From assembly GCA_035628875.1 (NCBI GenBank), contig DASPIZ010000020.1, forward strand, positions 44,848-108,847: a stretch of 64,000 nucleotides of DNA, written 5' to 3'. This DNA comes from Ohtaekwangia sp035628875. Lineage in GTDB: Bacteria; Bacteroidota; Bacteroidia; Cytophagales; Cyclobacteriaceae. The notes under the pieces were generated by a model. The model did no database searches and was not told the origin of the DNA. It saw nothing but the letters and a program-made list of their open reading frames with translations. Below, one piece after another: positions 43,656-52,016 of this stretch (positions within the stretch are counted from its first letter, which is position 1; the number at the start of each line of letters is the position of its first letter). The translations under genes were made by a program, and so were the position numbers.

Positions 43656-44321
43656 ATGAAACTTAAACAACAATTCTCTGATCAGGATCTCTCCCGGATC
43701 AAGGCTGCTGTAAACGCGGCCGAAGAAAAGATTTCCGGTGAAATAGTACCGGTCATTGTTGAACGAAGTGGTTCGTATACTGTTGCCAATTATAAAAGCG
43801 CACTGATTGCCGCGGCGCTTACTTTTGTTTTAATGATTATCCTGGATCGGTACATTATCGCAGATGCATCTAATACATTGTATTATGATCCTGTTTTCAT
43901 CTTTGTTGTCGTTACGTGTGGCGGATTGGTCGGGGCACTTTTGCCAAACTGGATTAAGCCCTGGAAGCGGTGGCTAGTCAGTCAGGAACAACTTGATTTA
44001 AGTACACGCCTTCGTGCAGAAAATGTTTTTTTGGAGGAAGAAATATTCAACACAAAACAACGTACAGGTATTTTAATCTTCATCTCTTTTTTTGAACACG
44101 AAGTGATTGTGATGGCAGATAAGGGCATCAATAAAGTGGTGGAGCAAAAACAGTGGGATTCCATCGTAAGTGGATTGATTGCGCGTATTCGGGGTGGCCA
44201 GATCGTAGAAGGGCTCGAAACAGCAATCAAGCAATGCGGTGATCTCTTATTGGAAAAAGGATTTCATAAAACCGTTGACGATACAAATGAATTGGGAGAT
44301 GACCTAAGAATCAATGGCTGA
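43656..44321 (+). CDS. TPM-domain membrane protein
   Basis: A 221-residue protein. It begins with a TPM-fold segment (LSRIKAAVNAAEEKISGEIV), is crossed by two membrane helices (about residues 48-66 and 76-100), and returns to TPM sequence GILIFISFFEHEVIVMADKG, QWDSIVSGLIARIRGG. TPM domains are found in proteins at membranes with roles in photosystem repair and unknown envelope processes. It is the first of three tandem TPM genes; its last eight bases overlap the next ATG. A candidate promoter lies upstream. Function unknown. Confidence 0.85.
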   Translation: MKLKQQFSDQDLSRIKAAVNAAEEKISGEIVPVIVERSGSYTVANYKSALIAAALTFVLMIILDRYIIADASNTLYYDPVFIFVVVTCGGLVGALLPNWIKPWKRWLVSQEQLDLSTRLRAENVFLEEEIFNTKQRTGILIFISFFEHEVIVMADKGINKVVEQKQWDSIVSGLIARIRGGQIVEGLETAIKQCGDLLLEKGFHKTVDDTNELGDDLRING

Positions 44322-45081
44322 AAAAAAAGTACAGATAATCTTGTATCGCAAGGCGTTTTGGATATTTCTTTTCATCAGCTTGCCCATGTTCAGTATGGCG
44401 CAACGCACGATACCCGAACACGGTGGTGTATGGGTTCACGATGAGGCTAAAGTCCTTTCACCGCAAACTGTTCAACAACTTGAACGCCTCCTTAAACACG
44501 ATCGTGACAGCACCTCCAATCAAATTGCCGTTTACATCATTCCAAGCCTCGAAGGCGAAGATATTGATGATTACACATTTCGTGTTTTCGAAAAATGGAA
44601 GCTTGGACAAAAAGGAAAAGACAACGGTGTTTTGTTTTTGATCGCCATACAGGATCGAAAGATGCGCATAGAGTCGGGGATGGGTTTGGAAGGCGTGTTG
44701 ACCGATTTACAATCCAGCCGGATAAACAGGAATGAGGTTGCTCCGCATTTTCGTAATGGCGATTACGAAAAAGGCGTGGTGGCTGGTGTTATTGCAATTA
44801 TGCAAACCATTAAAGGTGAGTATGTAAATGATAACCCACAACCGCAGAAAAAGAAAAGAAAGAATAAGTCCATTTTTACAGTGCTGCTCATACTTGCCGT
44901 GATTATTTTCTTATCGAGAAGAAGAGGTGGCGGTGGCGGTGGTGGCTATTGGTCAAGTGGCGGAGGATGGATTGGCCCGATGGGTGGAGGTTTTGGGTCA
45001 AGCGGTGGGTCGTGGGGTTCAGGCGGTGATTTTGGTGGTGGCGGATTTTCAGGTGGCGGAGGCTCCAGCGATTCGTGGTAA
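44314..45081 (+). CDS. TPM-domain exported protein with glycine-rich tail (YgcG-like)
   Basis: A 255-residue protein: a signal peptide ending MFSMAQ (about residue 29), a periplasmic TPM domain with VWVHDEAKVLSPQTVQQLER, SNQIAVYIIPSL and KDNGVLFLIA, a membrane helix around 190-205 (IFTVLLILAVIIFLS), and a glycine-serine-rich tail. Tail and order match bacterial YgcG-type proteins. Translation is coupled to the preceding TPM gene through an eight-base overlap. The following gene is a larger paralogue. Confidence 0.85.
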   Translation: MAEKKVQIILYRKAFWIFLFISLPMFSMAQRTIPEHGGVWVHDEAKVLSPQTVQQLERLLKHDRDSTSNQIAVYIIPSLEGEDIDDYTFRVFEKWKLGQKGKDNGVLFLIAIQDRKMRIESGMGLEGVLTDLQSSRINRNEVAPHFRNGDYEKGVVAGVIAIMQTIKGEYVNDNPQPQKKKRKNKSIFTVLLILAVIIFLSRRRGGGGGGGYWSSGGGWIGPMGGGFGSSGGSWGSGGDFGGGGFSGGGGSSDSW

Positions 45082-45107
45082 AATACACAGCGTTGAAAAA
45101 AACAAGA

Positions 45108-46043
45108 ATGAATAAAGTACTGTTCTTTTTCTTTTGTTTGATCGTTCAGACTGGGTTTGCCCAGCGTGCAGTCCCCCCGTTATGGGGCCACAGTGTTCAC
45201 GATGAAGCGCACGTACTTTCTGCGTCAGCCATTGACGCGCTTGAGGTCATGCTAAAACAACATGAAGATTCCACGTCAAATCAAATTGCCGTGCTGATCA
45301 TCCCTTCCCTTGACGGTGAAGTACTTGAAGAGTTTTCGCTTCGTGTTGCGCATGATGAATGGAAACTGGGACAAAAAGACAAAGACAACGGTGTACTGCT
45401 TCTCATTGCTGTAGAGGATAGGAAAATGCGAATTGAAGTTGGCGAAGGATTGGAAGGTGTATTACCCGATGTAATAACGAGCCGGATCATTCGCAACGAA
45501 ATTGCGCCACATTTCCGGTCGCAAAATTATGAGCAAGGTGTAACCGCAGGCGTAGATGCTATAATCCAGGCTATCGGCGGGGAATATGTGCAGGATCAGG
45601 ACGGTGCAGGATTAGGAGAAGTCTCTGCTGAACTTTCATGGAAAGAGAAGCTGCTTATGGGTGCTTTTGTGTTTGGTATCCTGGGTATCTTTACCCTATT
45701 GGGATTGTTTATACCCGGGTGCGGTGGATGGGCGCTCTATGCTTTTCTCATTCCCTTCTATGCTACTTTTCCAATGGTTATTTTCGGCGTTGACGGCGGA
45801 CTTTACGCATTGGGAACATACATGATTAGTTTTCCATTACTAAAAGTTATTCTTGGAAAAACAGCTTGGGGAAAAAGAATGATCAAAAAAATGGGAACAA
45901 CCCGTTCTGGTTCTGGAAAGTCTACAGGGTCAGGCTGGTTTGTGGGAGGTTCATCAGGAAGTGGATGGTCATCGGGTGGCGGCGGGGGTTTTTCCGGAGG
46001 CGGAGGAAGTTTTGGTGGCGGCGGAAGCAGCGGGAGCTGGTAA
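45108..46043 (+). CDS. TPM-domain exported protein with glycine-rich tail, second copy
   Basis: A 311-residue paralogue: a signal peptide (MNKVLFFFFCLIVQTGFAQ), a TPM domain with VHDEAHVLSASAIDALEVML, SNQIAVLIIPSL and KDNGVLLLIAVEDRKMRIEV, membrane helices around 185-245, and a glycine-serine-rich C-terminus with few charges. ATG 45108 is favoured because the signal peptide starts there; the 11 earlier residues would weaken it. Bacteroidota often place lemA before such genes, but lemA is absent here. Function is unknown; envelope maintenance is an inference from the family. Confidence 0.85.
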   Translation: MNKVLFFFFCLIVQTGFAQRAVPPLWGHSVHDEAHVLSASAIDALEVMLKQHEDSTSNQIAVLIIPSLDGEVLEEFSLRVAHDEWKLGQKDKDNGVLLLIAVEDRKMRIEVGEGLEGVLPDVITSRIIRNEIAPHFRSQNYEQGVTAGVDAIIQAIGGEYVQDQDGAGLGEVSAELSWKEKLLMGAFVFGILGIFTLLGLFIPGCGGWALYAFLIPFYATFPMVIFGVDGGLYALGTYMISFPLLKVILGKTAWGKRMIKKMGTTRSGSGKSTGSGWFVGGSSGSGWSSGGGGGFSGGGGSFGGGGSSGSW

Positions 46044-46114
46044 TTTAGCCACGAGTACAAATCTTTATTTAAAACGATTGTTTTCCAGTTCAGGAATTTG
46101 TTTCTCTTACATTA

Positions 46115-46144
46115 TTGGCGCTTTTGATTTAGAACTTATCTTTG
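46115..46144 (+). promoter_or_regulatory. Candidate promoter of glyA
   Basis: TTG (46115-46117), 19 bases, then TATCTTTG (46137-46144), an exact Bacteroidota -7 element. The glyA ATG is 47 bases beyond it. Confidence 0.55.
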
Positions 46145-46191
46145 GCCCTTCTTTTAAAGCCAGGCTGGCAAAATAATTAACGAACATCAGC

Positions 46192-47460
46192 ATGAAACGC
46201 GACAAAGTCATTTTCGACCTCATTGAAAAAGAAAAACACCGTCAACAGAGTGGCATCGAACTTATTGCTTCTGAGAATTTCACCTCACAGCAAGTTATGA
46301 AAGCCATGGGCACCGTGCTCACAAACAAATACGCGGAAGGTCTTCCCGGAAAGCGATACTATGGTGGTTGTGAAGTGGTAGATGAGATCGAACAACTGGC
46401 CATTGATCGTGCAAAACAATTGTTTGGCGCGGAATGGGCAAATGTTCAACCCCACTCGGGCGCTCAGGCAAATGCAGCTGTTATGCTGGCCTGTTTGAAG
46501 CCTGGCGATAAGATCCTTGGCTTTGATCTTTCTCATGGCGGTCATCTTACGCATGGCTCTCCCGTTAACTTTTCAGGTAAGTTATATCAGCCATTATTTT
46601 ATGGTGTGGAGCAGGAAACCGGCGTAATTGATTTCGACCGTGTTATCGAAACGGCAGAACGAGAAAAACCAAAACTCATTATTTGCGGGGCCTCAGCATA
46701 TAGTCGCGATTGGGATTATAAAAAACTGCGTGAAGCCGCTGATCGTGTGGGTGCTTTGTTACTTGCTGATATATCACACCCTGCGGGGTTGATTGCACGA
46801 GGCCTACTAAGTGATCCGATGGAGCACTGTCATATTGTAACCACAACAACGCACAAGACCCTGCGCGGTCCACGAGGGGGAATGATCCTCGTCGGAAAGA
46901 ATTTTGAAAATCCATGGGGTTTGAAAACGCCTAAAGGTGAATTGAGAAAAATTACGTCGATTCTGGATTCCGGTGTTTTTCCAGGAACGCAGGGAGGCCC
47001 GCTAGAACATGTTATTGCGGCAAAGGCAATTGCTTTCCAGGAAGCTCTTTCCGATGAATATATGGAGTACATACTTCAAGTGACCAAGAATGCAAAGGCC
47101 ATGGCGCAGGCATTTGTTGATCGCGGGTATAAAATTATTTCCGGAGGAACAGACAATCATCTGATGTTGATTGATCTGCGTTCCAAAAAATTAACCGGTA
47201 AACAAGCAGAAGAAGGTCTGATACAGGCCGATATAACCATCAATAAAAACATGGTCCCCTTCGATACACAATCACCTATGGTTACTTCCGGAATGCGTAT
47301 CGGAACACCGGCGATTACAACGCGTGGCCTTGTAGAAAAAGACGTTGTTAAAGTGGTGGAGCTGATTGATGAAGCCCTTACCAAACCGGAGGATAGCAAA
47401 CATCTTAAAGCTGTTAAAAGAAAGGTGAATCGTTTAATGGAAAAGTTTCCGCTGTATTAA
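46192..47460 (+). CDS. glyA: Serine hydroxymethyltransferase
   Basis: A 422-residue PLP enzyme that interconverts serine and glycine with transfer of a one-carbon unit to tetrahydrofolate, the main source of one-carbon groups. Seen: IELIASENFTS, KRYYGGCEVVDEIE, VQPHSGAQAN, the PLP-bound Lys222 in TTTTHKTLRGPRGG, and the C-terminal TSGMRIGTPAITTRG. Length and motifs are normal. A candidate promoter lies 47 bases upstream, and tatC follows after 54 bases. The one-carbon use may support the pdxJ and tRNA-modification genes nearby, but this is general metabolism rather than a proven link. Confidence 0.97.
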   Translation: MKRDKVIFDLIEKEKHRQQSGIELIASENFTSQQVMKAMGTVLTNKYAEGLPGKRYYGGCEVVDEIEQLAIDRAKQLFGAEWANVQPHSGAQANAAVMLACLKPGDKILGFDLSHGGHLTHGSPVNFSGKLYQPLFYGVEQETGVIDFDRVIETAEREKPKLIICGASAYSRDWDYKKLREAADRVGALLLADISHPAGLIARGLLSDPMEHCHIVTTTTHKTLRGPRGGMILVGKNFENPWGLKTPKGELRKITSILDSGVFPGTQGGPLEHVIAAKAIAFQEALSDEYMEYILQVTKNAKAMAQAFVDRGYKIISGGTDNHLMLIDLRSKKLTGKQAEEGLIQADITINKNMVPFDTQSPMVTSGMRIGTPAITTRGLVEKDVVKVVELIDEALTKPEDSKHLKAVKRKVNRLMEKFPLY

Positions 47461-47514
47461 TAAGGTAAGGGAACACACTTTCACGCAATAATTTCAATAT
47501 ATAACTCAGATTAA

Positions 47515-48381
47515 ATGCCCTTAGATCAGGAACCGATAGAAGAAAGTGCCGAAAAGGAAATGTCTTTTCTCGATCACCTGGAAGAATTACGGTGGCATGT
47601 TATCCGCTCGCTGGTAGCGATCATGGTGTTTACCATTGTTGCGTTTGTATATGTGAAATGGGTCTTTAACAATCTTCTTCTCGCTCCTGCAAAGGCAGAC
47701 TTCCTTACCTGGCGTGCCCTTTGTAAGCTTGGAAACTTAGTCGATAACCCTGCGTTGTGTATCAAAGATATTCCTCTGGAGTTGCAAAGTCGTTACATGA
47801 CTGGCCAATTCACGATTACAATCATTTCGGCGTTGGTGATCGGTTTGATCATTTCATTTCCCTATGTGATCTGGGAGCTTTGGCGGTTTATCAAGCCGGG
47901 GTTACACGTTCGCGAAAGAAAAAATTCAAAAGGCGTGATCGGGTTTGTTACACTGCTTTTTGCGTCAGGTATCTCGTTCGGATATTATGTCATCACACCG
48001 CTGATGGTTTATGTGATGGTGAATTTCAAGATCAGCGATATGATTGTAAACGAATTTGATATCACATCGTATGTAACCACCGTTGTGGCATTGGTATTTG
48101 GAACGGGCATGTTGTTTCAACTTCCCATCGTAATTTTCTTTTTATCAAAAATCGGTTTAGTAACACCAGGATTTTTGCGAAAATACCGAAAGCATTCTAT
48201 TGTGATCATCCTTATAATTGCGGCCATTATTACGCCACCGGATCCGTTAAGTCAAACACTCATTACCATACCACTCTATCTTCTTTTTGAGATAAGCATT
48301 TTAATTTCGGCGCGTGTCGAAAAACAAAAATTGAAAGCGGAGGCGGAAGAATTATTAAACGAAGAAAAATCAAACACATGA
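47515..48381 (+). CDS. tatC: Sec-independent protein translocase TatC
   Basis: A 288-residue inner-membrane protein with six predicted helices. The N-terminal motif FLDHLEELRWHVIRS, where the EELR stretch binds the twin-arginine signal, is present, as are FISFPYVIWELWRFIKPGLH and PDPLSQTLITIPLY. The inserted WRALCKLGNLVDNPALC loop with two cysteines is an addition that I have seen in Bacteroidota relatives. It exports folded proteins together with TatA, not encoded here. Its ATG follows glyA by 54 bases, and its stop overlaps the next ATG by four bases. Confidence 0.95.
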   Translation: MPLDQEPIEESAEKEMSFLDHLEELRWHVIRSLVAIMVFTIVAFVYVKWVFNNLLLAPAKADFLTWRALCKLGNLVDNPALCIKDIPLELQSRYMTGQFTITIISALVIGLIISFPYVIWELWRFIKPGLHVRERKNSKGVIGFVTLLFASGISFGYYVITPLMVYVMVNFKISDMIVNEFDITSYVTTVVALVFGTGMLFQLPIVIFFLSKIGLVTPGFLRKYRKHSIVIILIIAAIITPPDPLSQTLITIPLYLLFEISILISARVEKQKLKAEAEELLNEEKSNT

Positions 48382-48812
48382 AAACCAAAATAGCCATTGG
48401 TTCTGATCATGCCGGATATGACTACAAAGAAGCTTTAAAAAAATGGCTTACTGCAAATGGCGTGACTTACCAGGATTTCGGAACCCACTCAGCATCCTCA
48501 GCGGATTATCCTGACTTTGCGCATCCTGTTGCGAGCGCGGTAGAGAATAAAGAATTCGAATTGGGTATTCTGGTTTGTGGAAGCGCCAACGGAGTTGCCA
48601 TCACCGCGAATAAGCACCAGGGAATTCGTGCGGCGATATGCTGGACGGAAGAACTTGCGTCGTTATCGCGGCAGCACAACGATGCCAATATAGTTTGTAT
48701 TCCGGCACGTTTCATTGAAATAAAAACTGCAGAACAAATTGTAGATACCTTCATCAAGACTGAATTTGAAGGCGGACGTCATGCTAACCGTGTAAATAAA
48801 ATCAGTTGCTGA
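48378..48812 (+). CDS. rpiB: Ribose-5-phosphate isomerase B
   Basis: A 144-residue RpiB/LacA/LacB-fold enzyme that interconverts ribose-5-phosphate and ribulose-5-phosphate. Seen: KIAIGSDHAGYDYKEALK, the active-site region LVCGSANGVAITANK with its cysteine, GIRAAICW and SRQHNDANIVCIPARF. The CGSANG variant replaces CGTGIG of E. coli. It is coupled to tatC by a four-base ATGA overlap. It converges on the GT-C-like gene with an 11-base overlap. Confidence 0.95.
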   Translation: MKTKIAIGSDHAGYDYKEALKKWLTANGVTYQDFGTHSASSADYPDFAHPVASAVENKEFELGILVCGSANGVAITANKHQGIRAAICWTEELASLSRQHNDANIVCIPARFIEIKTAEQIVDTFIKTEFEGGRHANRVNKISC

Positions 48813-50199
48813 TGCGGGTATATCCACCAGCAGATTTTTGATATTGATTTTTTAATTCCGGTATGCGTTCTAAAAATGGCGCAAGATACCCCGTTGAGTC
48901 CACGATTACCTCAGGTGGATCCGCTTTGAATCCGTGATAGACGGCAAATACGTTTTCGTAGTATTCCGGATGTTCAAAGATGGGTTTTGATAACGCCCAG
49001 TTAAAAAACGGCGTAGCTAACGAATTCTCTTTATACCATTCCGGGTGGTCACCCAGTACAAGAATTCTTTTTCCGGTTAGCTGTTGGCTATTCGTTTCCT
49101 TTACAATGAGGCTATCATATTGAACTGCCCCTATTTTTCCATACCGGCTTAAATAGCTTATCCCAATCACACCAACAAGAAGTATCCAGAAGAAAATTTC
49201 TGCAATTCGTTTTCTCCGGATCATTAACAGCATGTGTGTGATTAAATATGCCAGCGCAGGGAAAAGCACCAACACACTTTGCGGCCGGAATTCATTGGTT
49301 AGCCAAAGGTGGATAATCGAAAAGAACATCCAGAAAAAGAGTGCCTGAACGATTTGCGATTGATATTTGGTGAATCGTGCATCGCGCGTGAGTATTACCA
49401 GGGATGTGATAAGAAATCCAACAGGAATTACACACAGTAAAAAGAAGCTTCTCAGGCTAAAGTATCCCGCGTTTTCAAATCTGAGATTCGGAAGATAGTA
49501 AAACGCCCAAAGGGATGTTGTTCCTTCCTTCATGTAATAGGCACTGATAAGTAAAAGATGTGGCATCGTAAAACCAACAAGTACCAACAGGAATTTTGGC
49601 GATGTAGACCGCGAATACAGTCCAAGGATTGTTATGGCGGCGATGATATACAGGCCAAAAGAGAAAGTAAAAAGGGAAGCGATTCCGATAAATAGTCCGG
49701 CATTGAACACATTTTCGTTGCCCTGCTCCCGGAATTCAAGTTCTTTAAAGAGACTGTTCAACGCGAAGATCAAGAATAATCCCCCCATTAAATCGCCCGT
49801 AAGCGCCAACGTATCGAATGAAAAAAGACAAAGAATGCCAAATATTAACGGTGGAAGGAATGAGCTTTCCTGGAAGACTTTTTTATCAATAAATATAAAA
49901 CCCAATATGGCGCCTTGCAGAAACAACAATACAAAAGCAAATATGTGACGCGCGTAGAGTGAATCACCGAATAGAAAGTGACTCACCGCATAAAACCATG
50001 CTGAAAGCGGACCGGTAAAATCAACCAGGTCCGTGTAAGGAGAATGACCTTCTCGGACCTTTTCGCCTATAACGATGCTCTTCAACTCGGGGTGTGTAAG
50101 CGGAGGAGGGTCGAGGAAATACGGGAGAGCCAACACGAAAAGAATGGCCAAAATGACCAGCAGTCGATAAGGATCGTTTATTTTAAAATAACGCAGCAA
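48802..50199 (-). CDS. GT-C-like integral membrane protein
   Basis: A 465-residue protein with about ten predicted membrane helices. The N-terminal loop KVREGHSPYTDLVDFTGPLS resembles the large first loop of GT-C (ArnT/PMT-like) glycosyltransferases, and the C-terminal soluble part (LTGKRILVLGDHPEWYKENS) would lie outside or in the periplasm. No clear catalytic Asp-rich motif is recognised, so glycosyltransferase activity is a guess. It begins with TTG, the only start in frame. It is monocistronic; its promoter lies toward rbfA. Confidence 0.65.
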   Translation of the reverse strand: MLRYFKINDPYRLLVILAILFVLALPYFLDPPPLTHPELKSIVIGEKVREGHSPYTDLVDFTGPLSAWFYAVSHFLFGDSLYARHIFAFVLLFLQGAILGFIFIDKKVFQESSFLPPLIFGILCLFSFDTLALTGDLMGGLFLIFALNSLFKELEFREQGNENVFNAGLFIGIASLFTFSFGLYIIAAITILGLYSRSTSPKFLLVLVGFTMPHLLLISAYYMKEGTTSLWAFYYLPNLRFENAGYFSLRSFFLLCVIPVGFLITSLVILTRDARFTKYQSQIVQALFFWMFFSIIHLWLTNEFRPQSVLVLFPALAYLITHMLLMIRRKRIAEIFFWILLVGVIGISYLSRYGKIGAVQYDSLIVKETNSQQLTGKRILVLGDHPEWYKENSLATPFFNWALSKPIFEHPEYYENVFAVYHGFKADPPEVIVDSTGYLAPFLERIPELKNQYQKSAGGYTRISN

Positions 50200-50294
50200 G
50201 ATAAAAACGCTTTAAGTGCCCAAAATAGAGCAGGTTTTTTTTAATTGACAAAGGTTGGTTGCGAATTGTTCTACGATAAAAGATATTTGCCTTT

Positions 50295-50663
50295 ATGACG
50301 GGTACAACAAGACAGCAGAAATATGCACGGTTGATTCAAAAGGAAATCAGCGATATCTTTCAACGTAACAAGAAAGGTATCCTGGATAATGTTTTTGTCA
50401 CTATTGCTGAGGTGCGTATAAGCCCGGACCTGAGCGTAGCCAAAATTTACCTCAGTATGTTGCTGGCCAAGGAGAAAGAAAAGGTGCTGGAAAAAATAAA
50501 CAATCGCAAGAAGGAGATCCGCAAAGAACTTGGTGATAAGATCGGAAAACAGGTAAGAATCATCCCGGAGCTTGTATTTTATATTGATGAAGTGGAGGAG
50601 AATGCACAACGTCTGGAGGATCTTATTAAGAATCTCAACATACCTCCTGCTCCGAAAGAATAA
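50295..50663 (+). CDS. rbfA: Ribosome-binding factor A
   Basis: A 122-residue KH-fold protein that helps mature 16S rRNA in the 30S subunit. Seen: TRQQKYARLIQKEISDIFQ, VTIAEVRISPDLSVAKIYLS and PELVFYIDEVEENAQRLEDLI. Length and motifs are normal. It lies just upstream of a LolC/E-type permease gene (32-base gap), and divergent to the membrane protein gene. A weak GATATTTG sequence sits just before the ATG. Confidence 0.95.
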   Translation: MTGTTRQQKYARLIQKEISDIFQRNKKGILDNVFVTIAEVRISPDLSVAKIYLSMLLAKEKEKVLEKINNRKKEIRKELGDKIGKQVRIIPELVFYIDEVEENAQRLEDLIKNLNIPPAPKE

Positions 50664-50695
50664 ACCAGCTAAGTTACCAATCAATCCTCCCCAAA

Positions 50696-51919
50696 TTGAG
50701 TTTTCCTTTTTTTATAGCGAAGCGGTATCTGTTTTCAAAGCGGAAAAAAAACTTCATTAACATTATCTCAATTTTGTCGATGGTTGGTGTAGCCTTTATA
50801 ACGGCGGCATTTGTAATCATTCTTTCTGTTTTCAATGGACTTGAAGACTTACTGCGGTCACTCAATAATTCGTTCGATCCCGAGATAAAAATCGAGGCCA
50901 CACAGGGCAAAACTTTTCTAGCTTCCGACTCACTCATTCAGGAAATAAAGGCCATAGCAGGTGTTCATTATGTCACCGAGGTGATTGAAGATTACGCCTA
51001 TGTACGGTATCGCGATGCTAACCAGATTGTCACATTAAAAGGCGTGAGCGATAATTTCATTGAGCAAAAGCGGATACCAGAATCAACCCTGATAGAGGGT
51101 GAATTAAAATTAAAGGAAGGCAATGTCAATTATGCCATTGTCGGGCATGGCGTACAATATACCTTATCTATTGCTACGGGTGACAACATGTTTCCGCTTC
51201 AGGTTTACTACATCAAAAATGTGAAGAGTACCTTGGACCCTTCACAAATGTATGCGAAGAAAAACATTATACCGGGAGGTGTATTTTCCATTGTGCAGCA
51301 ATTTGATGAGAATTATGTGGTAGTTCCTTTATCATTTGCCGAGGAGCTACTTGGTTATGGAAACAAGCGGACTTCAATTGAAATAAAGACGGCATCAACT
51401 GCTGATATATTTGAAGTAGAGAAGAAAGTCCAAACTGCGTTGGGAGATTCTTATAATGTACTTAACCACGAAGAACAACATGAGGATATTTACCGGCTCT
51501 TGAAATTTGAAAAACTGTTTACATTTCTTTCCCTCACGTTATTGCTTGGCACCGGATCGATCAATATTTTTTTCAGTTTAATGATGCTTGCGCTGGACAA
51601 GAAAAAAGACATCTCGGTTTTGGCCTCTATGGGAGCAAGCCAGCAACTGATACGAAATATATTTTTACTGGAGGGAGCGTTGATCGCGCTTGTAGGAACC
51701 ATTGCCGGGCTGGTTCTTGGCGGTACGTTTTGCTTCCTGCAGCAGCATTTTGGCATTATATCGATGGGGATGGAAAATGCCGTTATGCAAGGATATCCGG
51801 TGAAGATGGTAGCAATAGATTTTGTGCTAACCCTGATCGTTGTGGCTATAATAACATTTTTAGTATCTATCCGACCAGCTTTACAAGCGTCCAGGCTTGG
51901 TTCCGTTCAGCATTTATAA
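50696..51919 (+). CDS. LolC/E-family ABC transporter permease
   Basis: A 407-residue membrane protein with an N-terminal helix (about 20-45, IISILSMVGVAFITAAFVII), a large periplasmic domain (about 50-265) and three C-terminal FtsX-type helices (about 270-400). FNGLEDLLRSL, RIPESTLIEGELKLKEG and the terminal KMVAIDFVLTLIVVAIITFL fit the LolC/LolE group, which moves lipoproteins from inner membrane to chaperone. No ATPase gene (lolD) lies beside it. The start is TTG at 50696, the first that fits the family opening MSFPFFIAKRYLFS. It follows rbfA by 32 bases. Confidence 0.85.
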   Translation: MSFPFFIAKRYLFSKRKKNFINIISILSMVGVAFITAAFVIILSVFNGLEDLLRSLNNSFDPEIKIEATQGKTFLASDSLIQEIKAIAGVHYVTEVIEDYAYVRYRDANQIVTLKGVSDNFIEQKRIPESTLIEGELKLKEGNVNYAIVGHGVQYTLSIATGDNMFPLQVYYIKNVKSTLDPSQMYAKKNIIPGGVFSIVQQFDENYVVVPLSFAEELLGYGNKRTSIEIKTASTADIFEVEKKVQTALGDSYNVLNHEEQHEDIYRLLKFEKLFTFLSLTLLLGTGSINIFFSLMMLALDKKKDISVLASMGASQQLIRNIFLLEGALIALVGTIAGLVLGGTFCFLQQHFGIISMGMENAVMQGYPVKMVAIDFVLTLIVVAIITFLVSIRPALQASRLGSVQHL

Positions 51920-52016
51920 TTGGACCAAACCGCTAAATTTTAGCCCAACTGTTAAAATTTTTGGCTGTTAATCCTTAATTTTCCATTTCCTGTTCCTTAA
52001 GATTTCGAGATTTCCG

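Noticed and set aside
44903..46060. Long open frames opposite and beside the glycine-rich TPM tails
   Set aside because: They are shadows of GGT-rich coding sequence on the plus strand and give only histidine- or proline-rich repeats.
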